Source of the DNA: DASZIT01 sp035948855
Lineage (GTDB): Bacteria; Actinomycetota; Acidimicrobiia; Acidimicrobiales; RAAP-2
Assembly: GCA_035948855.1 (NCBI GenBank)
Contig: DASZIT010000052.1
Location: 1 to 64,000, forward strand
DNA length: 64,000 nt
Reading direction: 5' to 3'
The notes under the pieces were generated by a model. It worked only from the letters and a program-made list of their open reading frames with translations. It did no database searches and was not told the origin of the DNA. Shown piece by piece: positions 42,767-51,242 of the stretch (the stretch's first letter is position 1; each line of letters starts with the position of its first letter). A program made the translations under genes and the position numbers.

Positions 42767-44155
42767 CTACACCCCGAGCTGAGCGGCCACCTCGCCGCGC
42801 TGTAGCTTCCCGGTGGCGGTGGTCGGGAGCGCCTCGACCACGAAATACTGCTTGGGGCGCTTGAACCCGGCCATCCGGGCGGCGGCATGGGCCTCGAGGG
42901 CCCCGATCAGGGGGGCGGGATCGACCAACCCGGCGGGGGAATCGGGAACCACCACTGCACACACCCGCTGGCCCCAGGTCTCGTCGGGGAGGCCGACCAC
43001 GGCCACGCCGGCCACCCCCGCCACCTCGGCGAGGACATGTTCGACCTCGGCCGGGTAGACGTTGACCCCGCCGCTGATGATCAGGTCGTCCCGGCGGCCG
43101 TCGAGGTACAGGTAGCCGTCACCATCCAGTCGGCCCAAGTCGCCGACGGTGAAGGCGCCGTCCCGCCACGCCGAGGCGGTCTTGTCCGGGTCTCGCCAAT
43201 AGTCGAACATCCCGAAATCGGGAGGCCGGCACCAGATGGTGCCGTCGTCATCGACGGTGATGGTCCGTCCCGGCCGGGCCCGGCCCACACTCCCGGGGTG
43301 GTCCAACCACGCCTCCGGCGAGCACGCGGTGAACTGCCCCTCGGTGGAGCCGTAGAACTCCCACAGCACCCCGTCGCCGACCCGGTCGATGGCCTTCCGC
43401 TTGAGCGTCTCCGGGCAGGCCGACCCGGCGTGAACCAACAGGCGGAGGGCGTCGAACCGCTCGGGGAGTTGGTCGCCGAGGGCCAACAGCCGGGCCAGGG
43501 CCGAGGGGGCCATGAAGGCGGTGGTCGGGATGACGCCCGCCTCCCCCAACAGCGCCCCGAGGGCGGCCGACGCCTCGAACCGGCGGAGGATCACGCAGGT
43601 CCCCCCTCGGAGCAGGGTCCCGGCCGCGAACCGCACCGACACCGAGTGGTACATGGGGGAACACACCAGGTGAACGTCGTCGGGTCCGAACGACCAGAGG
43701 TCGGCCTCGTCGTCGAAGGCCTCGGCGGCGGTGGCCCGGTCCCAGACCCCCGACCACACTCCTTTGGATTGGCCGGTGGTCCCCGACGTGTAGTGCATTG
43801 GCCGTCCCCGCGGGTAGGGATCGAGTTCGACCGGGATACCGGAATCGAGAGCGGCCAGGTCGGCTTCATCGGTCACCACCAACCCAGGCGCGGCGTCAGC
43901 GATCAACCGATCACGTTCGGCCTCGAGCAGGGTGGCGTTGAGGAGTACCGGGATGACTCCGGTCCGCAGCGCCCCGAGCACCGCACACAGCAGCGCCGAA
44001 GAGGACGGGAGGCAGAAGGCCACCCGGTCGCCGGAGCGGAGACCGGCCGACGCCAGCCAGCCGGCGGCGCGGGCCTGGGCCGCCTCGGCGTCGGTCGGGG
44101 TCAACACCTCGATATTGATCGGGCCATCGCCTGCCGGCTTCGGTTCGCCGGTCAC
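42767..44155 (-). CDS. AMP-dependent acyl-CoA synthetase/ligase (ANL superfamily)
   Basis: 462 residues. The GTG at 44155 overlaps the MFS stop (GTGA). Adenylate motif A3 is MHYTSGTTGQSKGVWSG, A5 is LWEFYGSTEGQFTA, A7/A8 are VGDLGRLDGDGYLYLDGRRDDLIISGGVNVYPAEVEHVL, and the catalytic Lys is in TTATGKLQRGEVAAQL. It activates a carboxylic acid as AMP ester, then CoA thioester. At 462 residues it is shorter than typical acyl-CoA synthetases (500-550), the shortfall being in the N-terminal subdomain. The carboxylate is unknown, but the ALDH downstream could supply it by aldehyde oxidation. Confidence 0.88.
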   Translation of the reverse strand: MTGEPKPAGDGPINIEVLTPTDAEAAQARAAGWLASAGLRSGDRVAFCLPSSSALLCAVLGALRTGVIPVLLNATLLEAERDRLIADAAPGLVVTDEADLAALDSGIPVELDPYPRGRPMHYTSGTTGQSKGVWSGVWDRATAAEAFDDEADLWSFGPDDVHLVCSPMYHSVSVRFAAGTLLRGGTCVILRRFEASAALGALLGEAGVIPTTAFMAPSALARLLALGDQLPERFDALRLLVHAGSACPETLKRKAIDRVGDGVLWEFYGSTEGQFTACSPEAWLDHPGSVGRARPGRTITVDDDGTIWCRPPDFGMFDYWRDPDKTASAWRDGAFTVGDLGRLDGDGYLYLDGRRDDLIISGGVNVYPAEVEHVLAEVAGVAGVAVVGLPDETWGQRVCAVVVPDSPAGLVDPAPLIGALEAHAAARMAGFKRPKQYFVVEALPTTATGKLQRGEVAAQLGV

Positions 44156-45438
44156 GGCAGCTCCGGGGTGGGGACGATCTCCGGGAAGTCGCCCTCCGGG
44201 ACAACCTCCGGAGGGTCGCCCAGCGCGCCCAGCAGTTGAGGCCGGAAGGTGGCCACCAGGACGAGCACGACCAGGAGGATCACCGCTCCCCCGACGGTCA
44301 CCGCCCGCACCCCGATGTGGTTGGCGATCTGCCCCTGGATGACCGCCCCGATCGGGTAGACGATCCCGAGGGCCATCATGTAGAACCCCAGCACCCGGCC
44401 CCGTGACGCGGCCGGGGCTCGCAGCTGGACCACGGTGTTCAGGCCGGCCAGCACCGCGATGTAGCCGGCGCCCACCAGCAGGAACGTCACCAGCGACCAC
44501 CACAACGCCGGCGCCAGGCCGTAGTTGATGAGGAGAAGCGGCAACAGGAACAGAGCCCCGCGCACCATCGTCCGCCGTCCAACCTGCTCGGCCAGGGAGG
44601 GAAGCAGCATGGCCCCGATCACCGCCCCGATCCCCTGGGCGGTCACCAGCAGCGCGGTGTCCAGCGAGTTCGGATGGCCACCGTGGAAGGCGGCGGCCAT
44701 CACCGTCACCAGGGCGATAAAGGGGGACGCCAGCAAGGCCACCACCGCGATCAGAATGATGGCGCTGCGGCACCCGGGCTCGCTCATCGCCGTCCGGGCA
44801 CCGTCGGCGATCCGGCGGTACATTCCCTCGTTCCCGGGCACCGGTGCCGGCCGGGGCAGTCGCACCAAGCTCAAGGCGATCACCACTGCGGCGAACGACG
44901 CGGCGTTGATCGCGAAGGTCAGGGTGTAGTCGTTGTGGATGAGGGTGAGGCCGGCGGCGGCGGGCCCGACCACCCGGCCGAGGTTGAACTGCGCGGATGA
45001 CAGCGACATGGCCCCCAGCAGGTCCTCTTTGGGCACCATGTCCGGAACCATGGCCTGATAGGCCGGAAACCCCACCGCCCCGGCGGCACCGCCCAAGAAG
45101 GCGACAACCACCAGCAACCCGGGCTGGTCGTGTCCGGTGGCCACCAGCACCGTGAGCAGGGTGGCGATGGCCATCTCGCCGATGGTGGTGACGATCAACC
45201 ACCGGCGGCGATCGAACCGGTCGGCCATGGCCCCGCCCACCGGGGCCAGCAGTCCCAACGGGAGGAAACCGGCGGCCACGACCAGGGTGGTCCAACCCGC
45301 CTGGTGCCCACTCCGGGAGAAGACGAGTATCCCAAGGCCGACGGTTTGCATCCAGGTACCGACGTTGGAGATCAGTGCCGACGACCACAACAGGGCGAAG
45401 TTGCGTGACCGCAGGGGTCGGAGCGAGGCCAGGGGCAC
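44152..45438 (-). CDS. MFS transporter, MFS_3 family
   Basis: 428 residues, about 12 membrane helices. RPLRSRNFALLWSSALISNVGTWMQTVGLGILVFSRSG is the MFS_3 signature opening, like the transporter at 7372. GLLAPVGGAMADRFDRRRWLIV is the loop 2-3 motif. The last 30 residues are acidic and Pro-rich. It is the first gene of the MFS-ligase-ALDH run, and its stop overlaps the ligase start. The substrate may be the aromatic or aliphatic compound metabolised by its partners, an inference. Confidence 0.85.
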   Translation of the reverse strand: MPLASLRPLRSRNFALLWSSALISNVGTWMQTVGLGILVFSRSGHQAGWTTLVVAAGFLPLGLLAPVGGAMADRFDRRRWLIVTTIGEMAIATLLTVLVATGHDQPGLLVVVAFLGGAAGAVGFPAYQAMVPDMVPKEDLLGAMSLSSAQFNLGRVVGPAAAGLTLIHNDYTLTFAINAASFAAVVIALSLVRLPRPAPVPGNEGMYRRIADGARTAMSEPGCRSAIILIAVVALLASPFIALVTVMAAAFHGGHPNSLDTALLVTAQGIGAVIGAMLLPSLAEQVGRRTMVRGALFLLPLLLINYGLAPALWWSLVTFLLVGAGYIAVLAGLNTVVQLRAPAASRGRVLGFYMMALGIVYPIGAVIQGQIANHIGVRAVTVGGAVILLVVLVLVATFRPQLLGALGDPPEVVPEGDFPEIVPTPELP

Positions 45439-45637
45439 CGGTCGAGGCTACCGGTCAGCCGCCGGGGCCGGCCGGGAGGGGTCGAAGGCGTCCCGGGGCG
45501 GGCAAGGCCCCCCGGCCAGAGAGGTCCGAGAGCCGGCGACGGTGCTACTGAGCCGGCGTCCCGACGACCTCCCGCCGTTAGGGTGAGCGGCCAAACCCCG
45601 TGATGTGACGCGGGGAGGAAGCGGTAGGGACGGCAAT

Positions 45638-45668
45638 CAGATCCCGACCTGGTTCCCCAGGACATCTG
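45638..45668 (+). other. 5'-UTR stem-loop before the alpha/beta hydrolase gene
   Basis: CAGAT/ATCTG (45638-45642 with 45664-45668) and CCTGG/CCAGG (45648-45652 with 45657-45661) form a two-part stem with a TTCC loop and a 5x2 internal loop. It ends about 12 bases before the ribosome binding site GAAAGGA, where folding could influence translation. No ligand class is recognised. Confidence 0.35.
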
Positions 45669-45695
45669 ACGGTTTCTCCAGAAAGGATCGCACCC

Positions 45696-46532
45696 GTGGA
45701 CACTTTCGAACGCGACGGGCTCATCTTTGACGTGTCAGACACCGGCCCGACCGAGGGCAGGGTGGTCATCGCTCTCCATGGGTTCCCGGAGGACCGCCAC
45801 TGTTGGGACCCCTTGGCCGCGTCCCTGGCCGGCCTCGGTTATCGCACGTTGGCACCCGACCAGCGGGGCTACTCTCCCGGCGCCCGCCCCACCCGCCGAC
45901 GGGCCTACACCCTCGACCTTCTCGCCCAGGATGTACTGGCGCTGGCCGACCAGGCCGGCGCCGCTCGCGTCGATGTCGTCGGACACGACTGGGGGGCCGT
46001 CCTCGCCTGGTACCTGGCCGGGAGCCACCCGGACCGGATCCGCACCTTGACCGCACTTTCCGTCCCACATCCTCAGGCGTTTCTCGAGGCCATGACCCGG
46101 AGCAGTCAGGCATTGCACTCGTGGTACATGGCGTTCTTCCAGATCCCGAACCTGCCCGAAGCCATCCTGAGCCGCGCCGGTGAGGAACGGTTCGTCGCCC
46201 AGCTGCGCCGGACCGGCCTGGACGAGGATTCGGCGCGCCGCTATGCCCGCCGGGCTGAGGATCCCGGGGCGATGACCGGACCCATCAACTGGTACCGGGC
46301 CCTGCCGTTCGAGGTACGCGACCGACCCGGCCCGGTCACCTCCCCGACCCTCTTCGTCTGGGGCGATACCGACCCGTTCATCACCCAGGTTGCCGCGGAG
46401 CGCTGCGCCCGACATGTCTCGGGCCCGTACCGATTCGAGACGGTGGTCGGAGGCACCCACTGGCTCCCCACCGGGTCCGTCGACGACATCGCCCCGCTCC
46501 TTCTCGAGCACCTGGCGGGCACCCCCGGCTGA
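45696..46532 (+). CDS. Alpha/beta hydrolase with Asp nucleophile, epoxide-hydrolase-like
   Basis: 278 residues, GTG start with GAAAGGAT upstream. The oxyanion region is VVIALHGFPEDRHCWDPLAASLAGLGYRTLAPDQRGYS. The nucleophile elbow is VDVVGHDWGAVLAWYLAG, with Asp where esterases have Ser, as in epoxide hydrolases and haloalkane dehalogenases. The acid is in TLFVWGDTDPFI and the His in VVGGTHWLPTGSVDD. The cap domain (HSWYMAFFQIPNLPEAILSRAG...INWYRALPF) supplies Tyr residues typical of epoxide hydrolases, so hydration of an epoxide is the favoured reaction. It is followed by the sirtuin gene in the same direction. Confidence 0.82.
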   Translation: MDTFERDGLIFDVSDTGPTEGRVVIALHGFPEDRHCWDPLAASLAGLGYRTLAPDQRGYSPGARPTRRRAYTLDLLAQDVLALADQAGAARVDVVGHDWGAVLAWYLAGSHPDRIRTLTALSVPHPQAFLEAMTRSSQALHSWYMAFFQIPNLPEAILSRAGEERFVAQLRRTGLDEDSARRYARRAEDPGAMTGPINWYRALPFEVRDRPGPVTSPTLFVWGDTDPFITQVAAERCARHVSGPYRFETVVGGTHWLPTGSVDDIAPLLLEHLAGTPG

Positions 46533-46554
46533 CCGGTCGTGCCAAGCTGAACCG

Positions 46555-47337
46555 ATGAGCCCGATGGAATCCGGCGCCAGGGCCGGAGCTGACGCCAGCC
46601 TCGGCCTCGCTCGGCGGTTGTTGGCCGAGGCGGATTCGGTGGTGGTACTGACCGGCGCCGGCATTTCCACCGACTCGGGAATCCCCGACTTCCGGGGCCC
46701 GAACGGGGTCTGGACCAAGAACCCCGCAGCCGAAAAGCTGGCCACCTTGAGCGCCTACCTGGCCGACCCCGGGATCCGCCGCCGGGCCTGGCGCAACCGG
46801 CTCGACTCCCCGACCTGGGCGGCTCGGCCCAACTCCGCCCATGTGGCCCTGACTCGGTTGGCGGAATCAGGAAAGCTCCACACCCTGGTCACCCAGAATA
46901 TCGACGGGCTCCACCAGGCCGCCGGCACCGACCCGGATCTCATCGTCGAACTCCACGGCACCATGCACCAGGTGATGTGCATGGCCTGCGACCGGCGTTC
47001 CCCGATGGCCGAGACCCTCGACCGGGTGCGGGCCGGCGAAGAGGACCCACCCTGCCGGGAATGCGGCGGCATCCTCAAGTCGGCCACCATCAGCTTCGGC
47101 CAGGACCTGGTGGTCGACGACCTGCGGAGAGCCACCCGGGCGGCGCGCGACTGCGACCTGATGCTGGCCATCGGCTCGACCCTGGGGGTGTTCCCGGCCG
47201 CCGGCCTGGTGCCCATCGCCGGTGAGCACGGTGCCGCCCTGGTGATCGTCAACGGCGAGGAGACGGGGTTCGACTCCATGGCCGATGCGGTGGTCCGCTC
47301 GCCGATCGGAGAGGCGGTTCCCGCCCTAGTGGGCTGA
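46555..47337 (+). CDS. Sir2 family NAD-dependent protein deacylase
   Basis: 260 residues from ATG at 46555. NAD motif VVVLTGAGISTDSGIPDFRGPNGVW, catalytic TQNIDGLHQAAGTDPDLIVELHGTMHQVMC with the His in ELHGT, and a zinc site made from CMAC and CREC (MACDRRSPMAETLDRVRAGEEDPPCRECGGILKSATISFGQDL). GSTLGVFPAAGLVPIA completes the Rossmann fold. It removes acetyl or longer acyl groups from lysine using NAD+. The FRGPNGVW rather than FRGxxGLW form suggests class II/III-like members, so desuccinylase activity is possible. It follows the hydrolase gene by 22 bases. Confidence 0.92.
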   Translation: MSPMESGARAGADASLGLARRLLAEADSVVVLTGAGISTDSGIPDFRGPNGVWTKNPAAEKLATLSAYLADPGIRRRAWRNRLDSPTWAARPNSAHVALTRLAESGKLHTLVTQNIDGLHQAAGTDPDLIVELHGTMHQVMCMACDRRSPMAETLDRVRAGEEDPPCRECGGILKSATISFGQDLVVDDLRRATRAARDCDLMLAIGSTLGVFPAAGLVPIAGEHGAALVIVNGEETGFDSMADAVVRSPIGEAVPALVG

Positions 47338-47379
47338 CCGCCCCGGTGCAGGGTGGTGCGCCGCCGGCGCCCGAGCCCG

Positions 47380-47499
47380 CTATTTGTCGAGCTTGATCTT
47401 GCGCCGGGGCCGGAGGGCGAACCACCAGACGCTGGCCATGGTGGCCACGATGGTGACGGCTGCCGCCGGCTTCACGAGCTTGCGCGAACGATCTGACAT
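47380..47499 (-). CDS. 39-residue single-pass membrane protein
   Basis: A short ORF from ATG at 47499: MSDRSRKLVKPAAAVTIVATM and then ASVWWFALRPRRKIKLDK. It has one hydrophobic stretch (PAAAVTIVATMASVWWFAL) flanked by basic residues on both sides. AGGGG lies one base before the ATG, closer than ideal, with GCAGG further upstream. It is convergent with the sirtuin gene. No family is recognised; the composition, with balanced charged ends, makes chance less likely. Confidence 0.5.
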   Translation of the reverse strand: MSDRSRKLVKPAAAVTIVATMASVWWFALRPRRKIKLDK

Positions 47500-47618
47500 G
47501 CCCCTGACGTTACCTGCCGGGATGCGACCGCCGGAGGCGGCGCCGGAATTGCCGGATTCTTCGCTGACTCATATGCGCTCCATACTGTTTTCTTAGGCAC
47601 CGGTCCGATGCTTGGATC

Positions 47619-47891
47619 ATGGCCTACTACCCGATGCCACTGCCCGGTGAAGTACCCGACATCCCGGCGCCTGGGCGAGGCCGGGAGCCCTACAAGCCGC
47701 CGCGGGTGTGGAAGGGCGTCGCCACCCTCGCTGCCATGTTCTTGCTGGTCGGCGCAGTGACCGGGGTCGGGGTGTTGGAATCGAACAATCTCCACTCCAT
47801 GCCGATCTCCAGTAGCGCCGCCGCCCCGGCGGCGCTGGCCGGACCATCGCATGCCACCTCCCAATCTCCGGTTCCGCCGGGTCGGGGTTGA
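47619..47891 (+). CDS. Small single-pass membrane protein, unknown
   Basis: 90 residues. A Pro-rich head (MAYYPMPLPGEVPDIPAPGRGREPYKPPRVW) precedes one membrane helix (KGVATLAAMFLLVGAVTGVGVL) and a Ser/Ala/Pro-rich tail outside. GATGCT lies six bases before the ATG and could be a -10 box for a leaderless mRNA. No named family is recognised. It is upstream of the HAD phosphatase gene in the same direction. Confidence 0.5.
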   Translation: MAYYPMPLPGEVPDIPAPGRGREPYKPPRVWKGVATLAAMFLLVGAVTGVGVLESNNLHSMPISSSAAAPAALAGPSHATSQSPVPPGRG

Positions 47892-47954
47892 CCGGGGACC
47901 CGTCGAGGGTCGCCACCGTTTGCCGACGGCCTCCGTACCGGCAAGAGTCGGGAG

Positions 47955-48620
47955 GTGGCGGACGACCGAGCGGTGGAGTGGCTGGTCTTCGACCTCGGCG
48001 AGACCCTGGTCGACGAAACGGAGAATTGGGGGCGGTGGGCCGATTACCTGGGTGTCCCCCGATTGACCTTCTTCGCCGTCCTGGGTTCGGTGATTGCCGA
48101 TCGCCGGCCCCACGTCGACGTCTTCGGGTATTTCCGCCCCGGCTTCGACCTGGATACCGAGATCGTCAAGAAACTGGCGGCGGGGTACCCGTGGACGTTC
48201 GAGGAATCCGACCTCTACCCGGATGCGTTGCCGGCTCTGTTGGCGCTCAAGGCGTCCGGCTACCGGTTGGCCGTGGTCGGGAACCAGACCGCGTCGGCTT
48301 CCCGGTTCATGGCGAAGCTTCCGGTGGAGCTGACCGCCACCTCAGACGAGTGGGGGGTCGCGAAACCTGACCCGGCGTTCTTTGCCCGAATGAAGCACGA
48401 ACTCGGCGCCCCGGCCAACCGCATCGCCTATGTCGGCGATCGGGTCGACAACGACGTCTTGCCGGCCCACCGGGCCGGGATGGTGGCGGTGCACCTGAGG
48501 CGGGGGCCGTGGGGCATCATCCACGCGGGTTGGGCCGAGGCGCCCGAGGCGGATATTCGCCTCGATTCGCTGTCGGAGTTGAAGGGGGCACTGACGACGT
48601 TCCGGCCAGCGCTACCCTGA
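47955..48620 (+). CDS. HAD superfamily hydrolase
   Basis: 221 residues from GTG at 47955. Motif I is VEWLVFDLGETLVDETENW, where the second Asp of the usual DxD is Gly, as in some YihX-like phosphatases. Motif II is LAVVGNQTAS, motif III the Lys in WGVAKPDPAFFARM, and motif IV IAYVGDRVDNDVLPAHRAGMVAVHLRRGPW. The cap is short (YFRPGFDLDTEIVKKLAAGYPWTFEE). It probably dephosphorylates a small metabolite. The Gly in motif I means that the acid/base residue must come from elsewhere or activity is reduced. Confidence 0.82.
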   Translation: MADDRAVEWLVFDLGETLVDETENWGRWADYLGVPRLTFFAVLGSVIADRRPHVDVFGYFRPGFDLDTEIVKKLAAGYPWTFEESDLYPDALPALLALKASGYRLAVVGNQTASASRFMAKLPVELTATSDEWGVAKPDPAFFARMKHELGAPANRIAYVGDRVDNDVLPAHRAGMVAVHLRRGPWGIIHAGWAEAPEADIRLDSLSELKGALTTFRPALP

Positions 48621-48680
48621 CCGCCCGGAGGGCAGCTCGCCACCGACGACAGGCTTGCCCCCAGGTCGTAATGTCGCGGT

Positions 48681-49151
48681 GTGCGCGATTCCGTGACCGT
48701 CCATATCCAGGCTCCGCCCGAACGGGTCTGGGCGTTGGTGAGTGACATCACCAACACCGGCAAGTTCAGCCCGGAGACGTTTGAGGCCGAATGGCTCGAT
48801 GGTGCCACCGGACCCGCGGTCGGGACTCGGTTTCGGGGTCACGTCCGTCGCAACGGGCGGGGCCCGGTGTACTGGACGCAGTGCAAGATCACCGTCTGCG
48901 AACCCGGCCGCGAGTTCGTCTTCGCCGTCGGGGGACCGGGAGGGAAGCCGGTCAATACCTGGGGCTACCGGTTCGAGCCGAGTGGGGACGGCACCGACGT
49001 CACCGAATCCTTCGAACTCACCGATACACCGGTGCTCCGGTTGTACTGGAAGCTGGCCGGGAAGGCCCGTGGCCGCACCAATGCGAAGGGAATGCGGACA
49101 ACCCTCGAGCGGATCAGAGCGGTCGCCGAGGCCCCCGAGCCGGCCCAGTAG
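48681..49151 (+). CDS. SRPBCC family protein
   Basis: 156 residues. The START-like fold is seen in SVTVHIQAPPERVWALVSDITNTGKFSPETFEAEWLDGATGPAVGTRFRGH, the beta strand run with NTWGYRFEPSGDGTDVTESFEL, and the long C-terminal helix MRTTLERIRAVAEAPE. Such proteins bind hydrophobic ligands (polyketide cyclase/dehydrase-like). TAATGT (48669-48674) lies six bases before the GTG, a leaderless start. Confidence 0.82.
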   Translation: MRDSVTVHIQAPPERVWALVSDITNTGKFSPETFEAEWLDGATGPAVGTRFRGHVRRNGRGPVYWTQCKITVCEPGREFVFAVGGPGGKPVNTWGYRFEPSGDGTDVTESFELTDTPVLRLYWKLAGKARGRTNAKGMRTTLERIRAVAEAPEPAQ

Positions 49152-49215
49152 GTCGATTCTCCCCCTCGCGGCGCGATCGGGCAGATCGGAGAGGTGGAGC
49201 CCTAATCTTGGAACC

Positions 49216-49233
49216 ATGGGTCGAGCGAGATGA
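49216..49233 (+). CDS. Five-codon upstream ORF overlapping the next gene's start
   Basis: ATG at 49216 opens M-G-R-A-R then TGA, the TGA overlapping the ATG of the SRPBCC gene at 49230. TAATCT (49203-49208) lies seven bases before the uORF ATG, so the mRNA probably begins with it. Ribosomes would enter at the uORF and reinitiate on the overlapping ATG. Expression is not proven. Confidence 0.4.
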   Translation: MGRAR

Positions 49234-49688
49234 TCGTCGGCGAGGCGAGCGTCACCGTGACCGTGCCTCCCACCGGGGTCCTCGAATTCGTCCTGGATCT
49301 GGATCGGTACCGGCAGGCCGATCATAAGATCGGTCGAGTCGGCCGGGTGACGAGGGACGGCGACCGAGGCACCGCGGTGTTCTCCGGGCGGATCAAGGGA
49401 ATGCCGGGGCCGAGCGGCACCTACCCGTTCACCATGACCCCGACCTCCCTCAAATTCGGATCGCCGATCGCCGGCCCGGCGGGCTGGTTCCTGAATTTCG
49501 AGGGGTCGTTCGAGTGCATCGAGACCCCAGAAGGGACTGTCGTGGTCCATCGCGAAGTCTTCGACTTCAAGCGTCCCTGGCAGTGGTTCCTCGACCCGCT
49601 GCTGCGCAAATGGCTCGAGAACGACACCACCGAAGAGATGGCCCGGTTCAAGGACCTCGTCGAGGGCGGCGCAACCCCGGGCTCCTGA
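49230..49688 (+). CDS. SRPBCC family protein
   Basis: 152 residues. GEASVTVTVPPTGVLEFVLDLDRYRQADHKIGRVGRVTRDGDRGTAVFSGRIKG begins the START-like fold; the C-terminal helix is EEMARFKDLVEGG. It differs from the SRPBCC protein at 48681 but the adjacent pair suggests a shared role in binding a hydrophobic ligand. Its ATG overlaps the five-codon uORF and is not preceded by a strong ribosome binding site, so translational coupling to the uORF may matter. Confidence 0.75.
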   Translation: MIVGEASVTVTVPPTGVLEFVLDLDRYRQADHKIGRVGRVTRDGDRGTAVFSGRIKGMPGPSGTYPFTMTPTSLKFGSPIAGPAGWFLNFEGSFECIETPEGTVVVHREVFDFKRPWQWFLDPLLRKWLENDTTEEMARFKDLVEGGATPGS

Positions 49689-49723
49689 TCCCCGGATGGC
49701 TGTGGCCTCCGACCGTGGTTAGG

Positions 49724-51112
49724 TCACGAAGTGGCCAGGAAGACGTTCTTGACGTCGCTGTAGGCATCCAACGCCTCCAGACCCAGCTCCCGGCCGAAAC
49801 CGGACTGCTTCATCCCACCGAAGCTGGTCTGCACCCGGACCGAGCCGTTGGAGTTCACCGAGAGGTTCCCGGCGTCGACGGCGCGGGCCATCCGCAGGGC
49901 TTTGGCCCCGTCACCGGTCCAGATGGACCCGGCCAACCCGTAGAGGGTGTCGTTGGCCAACCTCACCGCGTCAGCCTCGTCGTCGAAGGGAATCACCGCC
50001 ACCACCGGACCGAAGATCTCCTCGCGGGCCAGGCGCCATTCCGGCTGGGCCGGGGCAACCACGGTCGGCGGGAACCAGAACCCCGGACCGGCAGGCAGGC
50101 GGCCGATGGCGCATGGCACCACCGCCCCTCGATCAGGGTCACCCATGCCGGCCCCGAGAAACCCCGCCACCACCTCACGCCGACCGGCCGACGCCAGTGG
50201 CCCCATCTCGGTTTCGGGGTCAGTGGGGTCGCCCACCCGCCAGGCTTCGACGGCCTGGACGAACAGGGTCAGGAATCGGTCGAACACCGACCGTTCGACC
50301 AATATCCGGCTGCGGGCACAGCAGTCCTGGCCGGCGTTGCCGAAGACGCTGCCCGGCGCGGCCGCCGCCGCCCGCTCGAGGTCGGCGTCGGCGAACACGA
50401 TGTTGGCCGATTTCCCTCCCAGCTCGAGAGTCACCCGCTTGATGGTCCCGGCCGCGGCCCGCATGACTTCCCGTCCGACGGCCGTCGAGCCGGTGAACGC
50501 CACTTTCGCCACCTCGGGATGCTTGGCCAGCCGGGCTCCGACGGTCGGGCCGGCACCCACCACTACCTGGAGCACCCCCTCGGGGATACCGGCATCGAGC
50601 GCCAGTTCGGCCAGGCGCAGGGCGGAAAGCGGCGTCAGCTCCGCCGGTTTCACCACGATGGTGTTGCCGGTGGCGAGGGCGGGGCCGACCTTCCAGGAGG
50701 TAATGGCGGCCGGAAAGTTCCAGGGAATGATGGCGGCAACCACGCCCAGGGGCTCGTGGAAGGTGAGGTCGACTCCCCCGGCCACCGGGACGGTGGCGCC
50801 CCGGTGCTTGTCCACCGCGCCGGCGTAGAAGTGGAGCACCTCCGCGACCATGCCGACTTCCCCCCGGCTGTCGGTGATGGGCTTCCCGACGTTGGCCGTC
50901 TCGAGCTGAGCGAGTTCCTCGGCGTGGTCCTCGACCTCGGCGGCGAACCGTCGCATCACCCGGGCACGATCGGCCGGGGCCAGCGCCCGCCATGCCGGTC
51001 CGGCCTCCCGGGCCCGGGCCACCGCGCCATCGGTCTCCTCGATGCCGGCCATCGACACCGTGGCGATCACACTCTCCGTCGCCGGGTTGACCACCGCATA
51101 CTTGTCGCTCAT
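49724..51112 (-). CDS. NAD-dependent aldehyde dehydrogenase (betaine/gamma-aminobutyraldehyde type)
   Basis: 462 residues from ATG at 51112 with GGAG upstream. LGVVAAIIPWNFPAAITSWKVGPALATGNTIVVKPAELTP binds NAD. VTLELGGKSANIVFADADLE contains the Glu near residue 235 and GNAGQDCCARSRILVERSVFD the Cys near 268. FGGMKQSGFGRELGLEALDAYSDVKNVFL ends the protein. The family suits amino-aldehydes such as those from polyamine or choline breakdown. The glutamine-synthetase-family gene downstream (opposite strand, 0.9 kb away) supports an amine route, but not specifically. Confidence 0.88.
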   Translation of the reverse strand: MSDKYAVVNPATESVIATVSMAGIEETDGAVARAREAGPAWRALAPADRARVMRRFAAEVEDHAEELAQLETANVGKPITDSRGEVGMVAEVLHFYAGAVDKHRGATVPVAGGVDLTFHEPLGVVAAIIPWNFPAAITSWKVGPALATGNTIVVKPAELTPLSALRLAELALDAGIPEGVLQVVVGAGPTVGARLAKHPEVAKVAFTGSTAVGREVMRAAAGTIKRVTLELGGKSANIVFADADLERAAAAAPGSVFGNAGQDCCARSRILVERSVFDRFLTLFVQAVEAWRVGDPTDPETEMGPLASAGRREVVAGFLGAGMGDPDRGAVVPCAIGRLPAGPGFWFPPTVVAPAQPEWRLAREEIFGPVVAVIPFDDEADAVRLANDTLYGLAGSIWTGDGAKALRMARAVDAGNLSVNSNGSVRVQTSFGGMKQSGFGRELGLEALDAYSDVKNVFLATS

Positions 51113-51242
51113 CCCCGCTCCGGAGTTCGGCGGGGTTCCGATGCGAGGGCTCCTCCCGGTACGGGCATGGCCCAGTATCCCATTCTCGACGGGGTGCCAG
51201 TAGCGTGCGGACCTACTATCCCTGCACATCACGGAGAACTCG

